Part shown: one piece after another, positions 43,791 to 51,870 of the stretch
Layout of the letters: each line of letters starts with the position of its first letter
How positions within the stretch are numbered: position 1 is the stretch's first letter
Assembly: GCF_000771745.2 (NCBI RefSeq)
Contig: NZ_JPSL02000039.1
Coordinates: 62,001 to 126,000, forward strand
Reading direction: 5' to 3'
DNA: 64,000 nt
DNA from: Thermus filiformis
GTDB lineage: Bacteria; Deinococcota; Deinococci; Deinococcales; Thermaceae
The notes under the pieces: model-generated
The model's input: only the letters and a program-made list of their open reading frames with translations
Databases searched by the model: none
Told to the model about the DNA's origin: nothing
Made by a program: the position numbers and the translations under genes

Positions 43791-44280
43791 GGACCACCTC
43801 CTCAGGACAAGTCCCCTGGACGCAGGCCTTGATGTACGCGGCCACCAGCCACCGCTCCCGCCAGGGGATGCGGGAGGCGTAGGAGAGCATCCGGCCGAAG
43901 CCGTTGGTGGCGGCGAAGTAGAAGTACCCGGCGGGCACCCCCTGCAAGGCCGGGTCCTGGAAGGAGCGGGGCCTGGGCATGCCCAAGGGGATCACCCGGC
44001 CGTCCCCCAGGCCCTTCTCCCCGTGGCAGACGGCGCAGTAGCTCTGGTAGAGGACCTTCCCCCGGACCAGCTCCTCTTGGGTGGGGACGAAGGGGAGGTC
44101 GGCGAACCCGCCCCCCTCCAGAAGCCCGGTTCGGGCCGGGCCCACAACCTCCCCCAGGGCCACCCGCTCCTCCGCGGTCTCCACGGGGAGGGGGCTTTCC
44201 CGGAAGGCCTTCACCTTGGGCTGGTCCCACATCCAGCCGCACCCCGCGAGGAGGGGCAGAAGAAGCCAGAGCCTACGCAC
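43774..44280 (-). CDS. actE: Alternative complex III monohaem cytochrome c ActE
   Basis: A 168-residue lipoprotein cytochrome: lipobox LAGC with Cys14, haem site CAVCH, distal Met in IPLGMPRP. It is the electron exit of alternative complex III, facing the periplasm. GTG start with ribosome site GGAGGTG and an 8-bp overlap with actD. Confidence 0.92.
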   Translation of the reverse strand: MRRLWLLLPLLAGCGWMWDQPKVKAFRESPLPVETAEERVALGEVVGPARTGLLEGGGFADLPFVPTQEELVRGKVLYQSYCAVCHGEKGLGDGRVIPLGMPRPRSFQDPALQGVPAGYFYFAATNGFGRMLSYASRIPWRERWLVAAYIKACVQGTCPEEVVRATVY

Positions 44281-44785
44281 GCCGCACCTCCTCCACCTCC
44301 GCCCCCAGGGCCCGGAGCAGGGAGGCCGCCTCCTCGAGGCGGGCCTCGGTCACGGGGACGAAGAGGCCGTACCGGTCCAGGAGGACCTCCACATAGTTCG
44401 GGGCGTGCTTCACCGGGTGCCAGGCGAGGGGGAGGCCGGTGACGTAGAGGAGATAGAGGAAGACCCCCAGGGTGATGGTCAAAATGGTGAGCTCAAAGGC
44501 CACGGGGATGAAGGCGGGCCAGCCCAAAACCGGCTTTCCCCCGGCGTTGAGGGGGTAGTCCAAGGAGGCGTAGACCTGGAGGAAGAGGGCCAGGCCGAGG
44601 CCCAGAATCCCCAGGAGGAAGGCCACCCAGGGGACGGGCTCCTTGCCGTCTCCCAACGCCTCCTTGAGGCCTTCCACGGGGTTCGGGGCGTAGGCCTCAA
44701 AGCGGAACCCCTCCTCCCTTAGCCTCCGCGCCGCGGCCAAAAAGGCCTTGGGTTCGGAAAAGTAGGCCATGTAGCCGTAGAGCAT
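44273..44785 (-). CDS. actD: Alternative complex III subunit ActD (DUF3341)
   Basis: A 170-residue protein with two central helices (about 55-75 and 95-125) and a ferredoxin-like fold split around them (MLYGYMAYFSEPKAFLAA at the start). This matches DUF3341/ActD. It packs against ActC; no cofactor is expected. Confidence 0.9.
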   Translation of the reverse strand: MLYGYMAYFSEPKAFLAAARRLREEGFRFEAYAPNPVEGLKEALGDGKEPVPWVAFLLGILGLGLALFLQVYASLDYPLNAGGKPVLGWPAFIPVAFELTILTITLGVFLYLLYVTGLPLAWHPVKHAPNYVEVLLDRYGLFVPVTEARLEEAASLLRALGAEVEEVRRA

Positions 44786-44794
44786 ATCCCCTCC

Positions 44795-46126
44795 TCAGTG
44801 CCCCCGGAGGCGGTGGTAGAGGTGGACCATCTCGGCCACCGCGATGGGGGGAAAAAGGCGGATGAAGACCGCCAGGCCGAAGAGGAAGAAGCCGATGGTG
44901 CCCAGGAAAAGCGTCCAGTCCACCCAGGTGGGCTGGTAGAGGTGGAAGCTCCCGGGCAAAAAGTCGTGGGAGAGGCTGATGACCACGATGACGAAGCGCT
45001 CGAGCCACATCCCCACGTTGGCCAGGAGGGAGAAGACGAAAAGCCAGGTGAGGTTTTGGCGCAGGCGGGGAAACCAGAGGGTCTGCAGGAGGACCACGTT
45101 GATGAGCATCATGGCCCAGTAGAAGGGGGCGTAGGGCCCGGTCATCCGCCAGAGCTGCTGGGCCCACTCCGCGGGCTCGCCCGAGTACCAGGCGATGAAG
45201 ATCTCCAGGAGGTAGATGTAGGCCACCCCCAGGCCCGAGGCCAGGGTCACCTTGGCCATCCAGTCCAGGTGCCGCTCAGTGATCACGCTCTCCAGCCGGT
45301 ACCACCGGCGCAGGGGGATGATGAGGGTGAGGGCCATGGCGAAGCCCGAGTAGATGGCCCCGGCGGCGAAGAAGGGGGGGAAGACGGTGAGGTGCCAGCC
45401 CGGGACCACCCCGTAGGCGAAGTCCATGCTCACCACCGAGTGGACGGAGATGACCACCGGGGTGGCGAGCCCCGCTAGGAGGACGTAGACCGCCCGGTAA
45501 AGCGCCCAATGCCGGGCGTTCCCCGTCCAGCCCAGGGAGAGCCAGCCGTAAAGCCTCTTCCGCCAACCCGCGCTCCGCTCCCGCAAAAGGGCCAGGTCGG
45601 GGATGAGGCCCAGGTAGAGGAAGAGGGTGGAGATGGTGAGGTAGGTGAGGATGGCCAGGACGTCCCAGGAGAGGGGGCTCTTGTACTGGGGCCACATGGC
45701 AAGGGTGTTGGGGTAGGGGAAGACCCAGTAGAAGTTCTGGGCCCGGCCCATGTGGATCAGGGGGTAGGTGGCGGCGCACAGGACGGCGAAGAGGGTCATG
45801 GCCTCGGTGAGGCGGTTCAGGGAGTCCCGCCAGTTCTGCCGCATGAGGACCAGGATGGCGCTGATCAGGGTCCCCGCGTGCCCGATCCCGATCCACCAGA
45901 CGAAGTGGACGATGTCGTACCCCCAGGCCACGGGCTGGTTGATCCCCCAGGTGCCCAGGCCCCGGAGGAAGGTGACCAGGATGGCGTAGAGCCAGGCCAG
46001 GGTCAGGGCGCCCCCCACGGCGAGGACCACCCACCAGGGCCTGGGCGGGGGCTTTTCCACGGGCTTCAGGAGCTCCTCGATCAGACCCTTTTCCGTGAAC
46101 TCGCCCTTGATCAGGTCCTTATCCAT
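44795..46126 (-). CDS. actC: Alternative complex III quinol-binding subunit ActC (NrfD/PsrC family)
   Basis: A 443-residue ten-helix NrfD-like protein: WGYDIVHFVWWIGIGHAGTLISAIL, AAIYPLIHMGR-like helix, and WYSGEPAEW. Quinol oxidation by alternative complex III takes place here. ATG with ribosome site GGAGGAGG; overlaps the actB stop by 8 bp. Confidence 0.95.
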   Translation of the reverse strand: MDKDLIKGEFTEKGLIEELLKPVEKPPPRPWWVVLAVGGALTLAWLYAILVTFLRGLGTWGINQPVAWGYDIVHFVWWIGIGHAGTLISAILVLMRQNWRDSLNRLTEAMTLFAVLCAATYPLIHMGRAQNFYWVFPYPNTLAMWPQYKSPLSWDVLAILTYLTISTLFLYLGLIPDLALLRERSAGWRKRLYGWLSLGWTGNARHWALYRAVYVLLAGLATPVVISVHSVVSMDFAYGVVPGWHLTVFPPFFAAGAIYSGFAMALTLIIPLRRWYRLESVITERHLDWMAKVTLASGLGVAYIYLLEIFIAWYSGEPAEWAQQLWRMTGPYAPFYWAMMLINVVLLQTLWFPRLRQNLTWLFVFSLLANVGMWLERFVIVVISLSHDFLPGSFHLYQPTWVDWTLFLGTIGFFLFGLAVFIRLFPPIAVAEMVHLYHRLRGH

Positions 46127-48689
46127 GGGCCTCCTCCTTCGTCAGGCGGGGGTTGGGGTTCTCCAGCCGGGCCAGGTAGGTGGTGCGGGGCCAGGTGTTG
46201 GCCTCCTCCAGAAGGGCGTAGTGGTGGGGCTTCTCCCGCAGGGCCTGGATGGGGTCCTTGGGGTCCAAAAGGTCGCCGAAGTGGATGGCCTGCCCCGGGC
46301 AGGCCTCCTGGCAGGCCGTCCGGACCTCCCCGGTGCGGATGGAGCGGTTCTCCCGGGCCGCCTGGGCCCGGGCGAGCTCGATGCGCTGGACGCAGTAGGT
46401 GCACTTCTCCATCACCCCGCGGCTGCGCACCGTGACCTCGGGGTTCATGAGGAGGGCGAGGGGGCTCTCCTTGGCCCGCCTGGGGTCCCCCTGGCCGATG
46501 AAGGCCTCCGCGTAGGGGAAGAAGTTGAAGCGCCGGGCCTTGTAGGGGCAGTTGGCGGAGCAGTACTTGGTGCCCACGCACCGGTTGTAGACCATCAGGT
46601 TCAGCCCCTCGGTGGAGTGCTCCGTGGCCGCCACCGGGCAGACCGGCTCGCAGGGCGCCTTCTCGCAGTGCTGGCACATCACGGGCTGGAAGAGGGCCTT
46701 TTCCCCCTCAAAGTACCGGTCCACCCGCATCCAGTGCATCTCCCGCCCCTTGGCCACCTCCTCCTTGCCCACCACGGGGGTGTTGTTCTCCACCTGGCAG
46801 GCCAGGGTGCAGAGCCCGCACCCCAAACAGCGGGTCAGGTCCACCACCAAGGCCCAGGCGTGCTCCCCGGGGGGCCAGGCGGGGTAGAGGGAGACCCGCT
46901 TCTCCTCCTTGGGCGGGGGGAGGTGGTCCTTGGGGTAGACCCGCACCGCCTCCACCGCCCCCAGCTCCCCGTGGTACTGGGTGGAGACCAGGGGGTAGTC
47001 CCGGCCCAGGGGCCGGAGCTCCGCCTCGGCCAGCCCGGGGGCGAAGGCCAGGTGGGAAAGGGGGGCCAGGGCCACCCCCTCAGCCAGGCCGGGGAGGACC
47101 CAGAGGGGCAGGGCCGCCTCCCGCCCCTGGACCCGCACCTGGACCAGGGGCCGCCGGGGGTCGCCCCGCCGCTCCCTGGCCTTTACCTCCTCCAGGAGGC
47201 CGAGCCTTTCCGCCTCCTTGGGGGAAAGGTGGAGGGCCCCGTCCCAGACCAGCTTGCTCAGGGGCCGGGGGAGCTCCTGGAGGAAGGGGTTCTCCCGGTA
47301 GCGGCCGTCGTAGAGGGCGAAGTCGGGCCGGACCACCAGCTCGAGCCCCCGGTTTTGGGGCGAAGGAAGGTCCCGGGTCCAGCCGGGCCGGGGGGTGGCC
47401 TGGAGGGGGGGCGTCTCCGCCAGGGGCCGGCCCTGGCGCAGGGCCTCCCGGTATCCCTCGGGCATGGGGGGGACCTCCACCCCGAAGACCCCGGCCAAAA
47501 CGGCGAGGAGGTCCCGCCCCCCGAAGAGGGGCTTGACCAGGGCCTGGGCGGGCCAGAGGCGGCCGAAGGCGTCGTAGCCCAGGCCGCCCGCCTCCAGGGG
47601 GTGGGCCAGGGGGTAGTCCCCGTAGAGGCCCAGCCGGGCGGCGAAGGGCTTTTTCAGGTCCGGCATGGGCCCCTCCGCGGCCCAGAGGACCGCCTCCGCC
47701 CCCTCCACCTCCTTCAGGGCCTCCCGCGAGGCCGGGGCCACCTCCAAGGGGGGCAGGAAGTCCACCCGGGCCCCCAGGGCCAGGTTCACCGCCTGGGCCA
47801 GGGCCTGCAAGGGGGCCCCCAGGTGGACCCCAGGCAGGACGAGCCCCCCCGCCCGCAGGTCCTCCACCAGGGCGGGGAGGAAGCCCCCGTAGTCGCCCTC
47901 CGGCCTCCCCTCCAGCACCCCCAGGGCCTTGGCCAGGTCGTACAGGAAGGCCTCGAGGCCCGAGGGCTTGAGGGCCAGCCGGTGGTCCGCGTAGGCCCCG
48001 AAGAGGGTGTAGCCGCTCTCCACCGCGTAGACCCGGGCCTCCGGCCTGGCGGCCGCCACCTGGCGGGCCAGGGCGTACCCCGCGGGGTGGTCCTGGAGGT
48101 CCAGGTCCAGGAAGAGGAAGGTCTTTACCCCCTCGGCCCGGTAGACCGGCCAGAGGGGGCGGCCGCAGAGGAGCTCCGTCCCCCGGTAGACCTCCTGGAA
48201 GTCCCAGGCCTCGTAGAAGACCGCCCGGACCGGAAGGGCCTCCAAGAGGGCCTTCAGGCGGGGGTCGGTGCTCCGGGGCAGGACCAGGAGGGCCTCCTTG
48301 TAGGTCCGTATCCTTTTAAGCCCCTCCCAGTCCGCCTCCTTCCTCCGCCGGGGGTCGTAGAGGGTGTACAGGCCCGCCAGGGCGTAGGGGTCCAGGGGGT
48401 GGTCCTCCCGGAGCTCCACCAGGCCCAAAGGCCGGCCCTGGTAGGTCCGGACCCGCAGGGGCTGGGCGAAGCCCGCGTGAAAGGCGGCGGAGGCGTACTC
48501 CTGCCGCCCCCCCTCCACCACCCCCTCCGGCTGGCGGACGTAGGGCACCCCCTTGCGCCGCACCACCGGGGTGCAGGCGGCCAGGCTCGCCAGGCCCGCG
48601 GCCAGGACTCCCCTGCGGGAGACCTTCCCGAAGGGGAACTCCTCCGAAAATAGCGCCTCTTCTAGGGATTCCGTCCAGCCTCTTTTCAT
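46119..48689 (-). CDS. actB: Alternative complex III subunit ActB (molybdopterin-like plus Fe-S)
   Basis: An 856-residue fusion. The signal combines twin arginine (SRRGVLAAG, R25-R26) with a lipobox (LAAC, Cys39), so it is probably a Tat-exported lipoprotein. Residues about 60-600 resemble a molybdopterin oxidoreductase fold without the cofactor, as known for ActB. The C-terminal part carries four Cys motifs (CLGCGLCTLAC, CQHCEKAPCEPVC, CVGTKYCSANC, CTYC...C) for three or four Fe-S clusters. ATG at 48689 with ribosome site TAGGAGG; an upstream in-frame start at 48710 is rejected. Confidence 0.92.
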   Translation of the reverse strand: MKRGWTESLEEALFSEEFPFGKVSRRGVLAAGLASLAACTPVVRRKGVPYVRQPEGVVEGGRQEYASAAFHAGFAQPLRVRTYQGRPLGLVELREDHPLDPYALAGLYTLYDPRRRKEADWEGLKRIRTYKEALLVLPRSTDPRLKALLEALPVRAVFYEAWDFQEVYRGTELLCGRPLWPVYRAEGVKTFLFLDLDLQDHPAGYALARQVAAARPEARVYAVESGYTLFGAYADHRLALKPSGLEAFLYDLAKALGVLEGRPEGDYGGFLPALVEDLRAGGLVLPGVHLGAPLQALAQAVNLALGARVDFLPPLEVAPASREALKEVEGAEAVLWAAEGPMPDLKKPFAARLGLYGDYPLAHPLEAGGLGYDAFGRLWPAQALVKPLFGGRDLLAVLAGVFGVEVPPMPEGYREALRQGRPLAETPPLQATPRPGWTRDLPSPQNRGLELVVRPDFALYDGRYRENPFLQELPRPLSKLVWDGALHLSPKEAERLGLLEEVKARERRGDPRRPLVQVRVQGREAALPLWVLPGLAEGVALAPLSHLAFAPGLAEAELRPLGRDYPLVSTQYHGELGAVEAVRVYPKDHLPPPKEEKRVSLYPAWPPGEHAWALVVDLTRCLGCGLCTLACQVENNTPVVGKEEVAKGREMHWMRVDRYFEGEKALFQPVMCQHCEKAPCEPVCPVAATEHSTEGLNLMVYNRCVGTKYCSANCPYKARRFNFFPYAEAFIGQGDPRRAKESPLALLMNPEVTVRSRGVMEKCTYCVQRIELARAQAARENRSIRTGEVRTACQEACPGQAIHFGDLLDPKDPIQALREKPHHYALLEEANTWPRTTYLARLENPNPRLTKEEAHG

Positions 48690-48697
48690 AGGGCCTC

Positions 48698-49339
48698 CTA
48701 CCGGTGGCAAGTGGAGCAGTCGCTCAGGGCCAGGGGGCTTCGCACCCGGTAGAGCTCGGCGAGCTTCTTGCCCAAGGCCTCCTGGTCAGGCGGGTGGACG
48801 TAGGCCATGTTCATCACCTCCTCCTTGGGCCGGAGCCGGGAGGTGGGGTTCCGGTGGCAGTCCAGGCAGAACTTCATGGTGAAGGCATAGGGCTGGTAGA
48901 CCACGGCCATCTGGTCCACCCGGCCGTGGCACTCCGCGCACCCCACCCCCTTGTTCACGTGGGCCGCGTGGTGGAAGTAGACGAAGTCGGGGAGGTTGAC
49001 GACCCGGTTCCACCGGATGGGCTCCCCCGTCTCCCAGCTCTGGCGCACCGGGGCCAAGTTGGGGCTGTCGGGCTTGATGTAGAGGTGGCAGGTCATGCAG
49101 GTCTCCGTGGGGGGCAGGCCGGCGTAGGCCGACCGCTCCACCGCCGCGTGGCAGTACCGGCAGGAAAGCCCCAGCCCCCCCGCGTGGAAGGCGTGGCTGA
49201 AGGGGACGGGCTGGGGGACGGGGGCGGTCCTCTGCTCAAACGCCCCCACCCCTACCCCGGAGAAGACCACCAAGAGCAGGGCGAACACCCCGGCCACCCC
49301 ACCCCAAAAGGCCCGCTTCACCCATCGGTTCCGCCGCAT
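48698..49339 (-). CDS. actA: Alternative complex III pentahaem cytochrome c ActA
   Basis: A 213-residue protein with one N-terminal membrane anchor and five CxxCH sites (CRYCH, CMTCH, CAECH, CLDCH, CSTCH), the number known for ActA. It passes electrons from ActB toward ActE or an external cytochrome. First gene of actABCDEF, with ribosome site GGAGGGAGG. The likely promoter lies more than 100 nt upstream beside an inverted repeat shared with the bc operon. Confidence 0.94.
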   Translation of the reverse strand: MRRNRWVKRAFWGGVAGVFALLLVVFSGVGVGAFEQRTAPVPQPVPFSHAFHAGGLGLSCRYCHAAVERSAYAGLPPTETCMTCHLYIKPDSPNLAPVRQSWETGEPIRWNRVVNLPDFVYFHHAAHVNKGVGCAECHGRVDQMAVVYQPYAFTMKFCLDCHRNPTSRLRPKEEVMNMAYVHPPDQEALGKKLAELYRVRSPLALSDCSTCHR

Positions 49340-49455
49340 CCTCCCTCCTTGGCGCTTAAGGCTAAGGGGGTCCGGGGGTGGGTTTCCATCAAGGAGGCCT
49401 CGGGTTAGATAGGGAACCGACCCCTTTTACCCCCTTTGCTTCCTCGCTCAGGGGT

Positions 49456-49488
49456 ACGCTACCAAAAAAGGCAAGGGACATTTGTCCC
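49456..49488 (-). promoter_or_regulatory. Inverted repeat and candidate promoter of the act operon
   Basis: The perfect repeat GGGACA-TT-TGTCCC (49475-49488) is followed, on the minus strand after 13 nt, by TAGCGT (49456-49461), a candidate -10 for actA with no good -35. The repeat matches that before the bc operon. The leader to the actA ATG would be about 110 nt; I see no clear structure in it. The repeat also lies 5 bp before the tRNA-Leu -35. Confidence 0.5.
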
Positions 49489-49492
49489 GGCC

Positions 49493-49520
49493 TTGACAAG
49501 GGGGCGGGTTTTGCTAAACT
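49493..49520 (+). promoter_or_regulatory. tRNA-Leu promoter
   Basis: Consensus TTGACA (49493-49498), 16-bp spacer, TAAACT (49515-49520), 20 nt before the mature tRNA. Confidence 0.8.
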
Positions 49521-49540
49521 GGACCTTGCGCTTGGGGCGC

Positions 49541-49627
49541 GCCGGGATGGTGGAATTGGGAGACACGCCATCTTGAGGGGGTGGTGCCCGCAAGGGCGTG
49601 CGGGTTCGAGTCCCGCTCCCGGCACCA
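49541..49627 (+). tRNA. tRNA-Leu (anticodon GAG)
   Basis: An 87-nt class II tRNA. GCCGGGA pairs with TCCCGGC; anticodon stem CCATC/GGTGG, loop TTGAGGG (anticodon GAG); long variable arm TGCCCGCAAGGGCG; T arm CGGGTTCGAGTCCCG; CCA encoded. Confidence 0.96.
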
Positions 49628-49630
49628 AGC

Positions 49631-49650
49631 AGGCCCGCAAGGGCCTTTTT
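49631..49650 (+). terminator. Intrinsic terminator of tRNA-Leu
   Basis: AGGCCC, loop GCAA, GGGCCT, then TTTT. It ends 5 nt before the tsaE start codon, so tsaE is transcribed by read-through or from an unseen promoter. Confidence 0.8.
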
Positions 49651-49654
49651 CCTT

Positions 49655-50077
49655 ATGTGGACGTTGAAAAGCCTGGAGGACACCGAGGCCCTGGCCCGCC
49701 ACCTGGCCGACTCCCTTCCCCCGGGAAGCCTGGTGGTCCTAAAAGGCCCCCTGGGGGCGGGGAAGACCACCCTGGTCCAGCACCTGGTCCGGGCCCTGGG
49801 CTTCACCGGCCGGGCCTCGAGCCCCACCTACACCCTGGTCCACGCGTACCCCACCCCCGAGGGGCTGGTGGTCCACGCGGACGCCTACCGCCTGCAAGAC
49901 CCCGGCCTCCTCGCCCCAGAGCTCCAGGCCTACCGGGATGAGGCCCGGCTCATCCTGGTGGAGTGGGGGGATCCGGAAGCACTGGAGGCGGACTATCTTT
50001 TGGAGATCACTCCCACCCAGGAGGGGCGGGTGGCCCGGCTACTCCACCTCCGCCCCCGCCAGGAGGAGGGCGTCTAA
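49655..50077 (+). CDS. tsaE: tRNA threonylcarbamoyladenosine synthesis ATPase TsaE
   Basis: A 140-residue ATPase with Walker A GPLGAGKTT and the family segments SSPTYTLV and HADAYRL, and a C-terminal VEWGD. It works with TsaB/TsaD to make t6A37. Codons upstream to 49598 lie in tRNA-Leu, so the start is the ATG at 49655; no ribosome site or -10 box is visible, only the tRNA terminator. Its end overlaps the TlpA-like gene by 39 bp, convergent. Confidence 0.92.
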   Translation: MWTLKSLEDTEALARHLADSLPPGSLVVLKGPLGAGKTTLVQHLVRALGFTGRASSPTYTLVHAYPTPEGLVVHADAYRLQDPGLLAPELQAYRDEARLILVEWGDPEALEADYLLEITPTQEGRVARLLHLRPRQEEGV

Positions 50078-50515
50078 GAGGGCCTCCTTCCCCGCCCGGC
50101 CCGCGAAGAGGGCCACCACCTTCCCCTCCTTGTCCACCACCAGGGTCCAGGGCTGGCCCAGGATGCGGAACCGCTCCGCCACCCGGGCCGGGGTGTCGGC
50201 GCTCGAGGCCAGGAGGGGGACGAACCGGGGGTAGGCCTTCATGTAGGCGAGGACCACCTCCTTGGTGTCCCTGGGCTCCCGGCTGATGACGAAGAAGGGT
50301 ACCTTGGTCTTCTCCGCCACCTCGTGCAGGGAGGGGAACTCCGCCCGGCAGACCGGGCACCAGCTGGCCCAGAAGACGATCACCGCCGGTTTGGGCATGG
50401 TCTTGGGGGTGATGAGGTTTCCCTTGGGGTCCAGGAGCTGGAAGTCCGGCAGGACCTCCCCCGGGGCGATGGCCAGGGCCAGGCCCATGAGGGCCAAAAG
50501 GGCGAGGGCGCGCAT
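50039..50515 (-). CDS. TlpA/ResA-like periplasmic thioredoxin
   Basis: A 158-residue protein with a signal peptide (about 1-16), LPDFQLLDPKG, and the redox motif FWASWCPVCRAEFP (WCPVC). It probably reduces disulphides outside the membrane, for example apocytochrome c haem sites; the window contains several cytochromes c. TACCAT lies 6 nt before the ATG. Confidence 0.88.
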   Translation of the reverse strand: MRALALLALMGLALAIAPGEVLPDFQLLDPKGNLITPKTMPKPAVIVFWASWCPVCRAEFPSLHEVAEKTKVPFFVISREPRDTKEVVLAYMKAYPRFVPLLASSADTPARVAERFRILGQPWTLVVDKEGKVVALFAGRAGKEALLDALLLAGAEVE

Positions 50516-50558
50516 ATCCCTATGGTAGGGCGTACCCCTATCCCCTGTGTGAGGGGCC

Positions 50559-51068
50559 TCACCGTGGCCTTCGCCTAAGGTCCCGGTCCGGCAGGATGCC
50601 GTCTGCCAGGAGGTGGAGCCACTGGGAAAGGTAGTAGCCGAGGAGGGCCTGGAGGAGGACCTCCTTCGGCAGGCCGGGCAGGAGGAGGAGGGCGGGAAGC
50701 CGCCCCCCCGCCAAATAGGCGTACACCCCCCCCAGGAAGAGCCAGAGGAGGTATAGGACGAGGGCCAGGTAGACCAAGCGGGTCAAGGGGCCCAGAACCC
50801 AGGTGTGGGAAAGCCCCCGGTGCCGGAAGACCGCCCCGTAGGGCCACCACAAGACCCCCAACACCCCCCACCGCCCCTTGGCCCGCACCCTCTTCTCCGC
50901 CAGGTCCAGGTCCGGGGTGATGAGGAAGGTCCCCACCAGATAGCTCATGGTGAAGGCCAGGACCCCCGGGTCGGCCAGGTCCTTCCGGGGCCCGGTGGCG
51001 AGATAGGCCAGGCCCATTAGGCCGAGCGTGGTCAGGTTGATGGCCTCGTGCACCCGCCCCGAGGGCAT
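50559..51068 (-). CDS. Membrane metal-binding protein (DUF2227-like)
   Basis: A 169-residue protein with three or four helices and clustered His/Asp: GRVHEAIN at the start, ITPDLDL, FRHRGLSHTW and WLHLLADGI. The pattern resembles the YdjM/DUF2227 group of predicted membrane metal-dependent hydrolases. Activity unproven. TAAAAT lies 6 nt before the ATG. Confidence 0.75.
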   Translation of the reverse strand: MPSGRVHEAINLTTLGLMGLAYLATGPRKDLADPGVLAFTMSYLVGTFLITPDLDLAEKRVRAKGRWGVLGVLWWPYGAVFRHRGLSHTWVLGPLTRLVYLALVLYLLWLFLGGVYAYLAGGRLPALLLLPGLPKEVLLQALLGYYLSQWLHLLADGILPDRDLRRRPR

Positions 51069-51077
51069 GCCCCCATT

Positions 51078-51785
51078 TTAGGGCAGAAGGAAGCGCTCCC
51101 CGGCCCTGAGCAGGTCCACCCGCAGCCCCCGCACCCCCCGGGCGGTGTGCTCGGCCCCGCTGGGGTCCACCAGGGTCACCTGCCCCGCCCGGACCTCCCC
51201 CTCCTTGGCGTAGAGGAAGACCGCGCTGTTCTCGGCCAGGCCCACCCCCACCAGGTCGGGGTTGTCCGCCACCAGCTTGGAAAGGAGCTGGAACCGCCCC
51301 CGCTCCTCCACCCGGGGCAGGACGGCGAGCCCGGGAACGAGGCTCAGGCCCAGCCGGGCCCGCAACCCGCCCTCAAAGGGGAAGAAGGCCGCCTCGCCCA
51401 AAAGCCCCGCCCCCTCCCCCACCGCCGCCACCACCCCGCCCTGGGCCCGGACGTAGTCCAAGGCCTTCTGGACCAGGCTACCCGCCAGAAGGTCCAAAAA
51501 CTCCAAAAACCCCTCGGCCGCCATCAGGACCAGGGGGAAGCCGGCCACGTAGGCGGCCACCTCCTGGTCAAAGGCCTCCTCCCGCCGCCTCAGGGCCAGG
51601 ATCCGGCCCTCCTTCAGGCCCAGGGTCTTGTAGGCGAGCCGCCAGGCCTCCGCCAGGTCCCGCAAGGGGTAGGGGACGAGCCAGAGGGCCCGGCCGCCCG
51701 TGCGCTCCAGAAGCGCCCCTTCCACCTCGGCCAGGGCGCCCTTCAAGGGGTCGCCCCCCAGGACGGCGAAAAACCCTTGGCGCAT
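51078..51785 (-). CDS. Cyanophycinase-like (S51 peptidase fold) protein lacking the serine
   Basis: A 235-residue protein with the cyanophycinase-type layout. The turn before the nucleophile reads AVGEGAGLLGEA where active members have GTSAGA; LGLSLVPGLAVLPRVEERGR and PDLVGVGLAENSAVFLY follow, matching the family blocks in order. The missing Ser suggests a non-peptidase role. Start ATG 51785; TATAAG is 9 nt upstream. Divergent from the TetR-carD operon, with degenerate repeat I between. Confidence 0.62.
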   Translation of the reverse strand: MRQGFFAVLGGDPLKGALAEVEGALLERTGGRALWLVPYPLRDLAEAWRLAYKTLGLKEGRILALRRREEAFDQEVAAYVAGFPLVLMAAEGFLEFLDLLAGSLVQKALDYVRAQGGVVAAVGEGAGLLGEAAFFPFEGGLRARLGLSLVPGLAVLPRVEERGRFQLLSKLVADNPDLVGVGLAENSAVFLYAKEGEVRAGQVTLVDPSGAEHTARGVRGLRVDLLRAGERFLLP

Positions 51786-51798
51786 CTCCACCTTCCTT

Positions 51799-51830
51799 AT
51801 ACCACTTTGGCTTGGCCCGCGCCAAGCCGG
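51799..51830 (+). repeat. Degenerate hairpin repeat, locus I
   Basis: TATACCACTTT, GGCTTGGC, CC, GCGCCAAGCC: the arm pair GCTTGG/CCAAGC is kept, but the flanking C and G blocks are eroded. It overlaps the -10 of the cyanophycinase-like gene and does not follow a stop codon. Confidence 0.5.
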
Positions 51831-51870
51831 TCTCATCAAAGGGGGGTGGGGGTGTGGTATAGTGGGGGGC

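Noticed and set aside
46119-48689. ActB as a catalytic molybdenum enzyme (formate dehydrogenase or polysulphide reductase)
   Set aside because: Gene order with ActA, C, D, E and F is that of alternative complex III, whose ActB is known to lack the cofactor.
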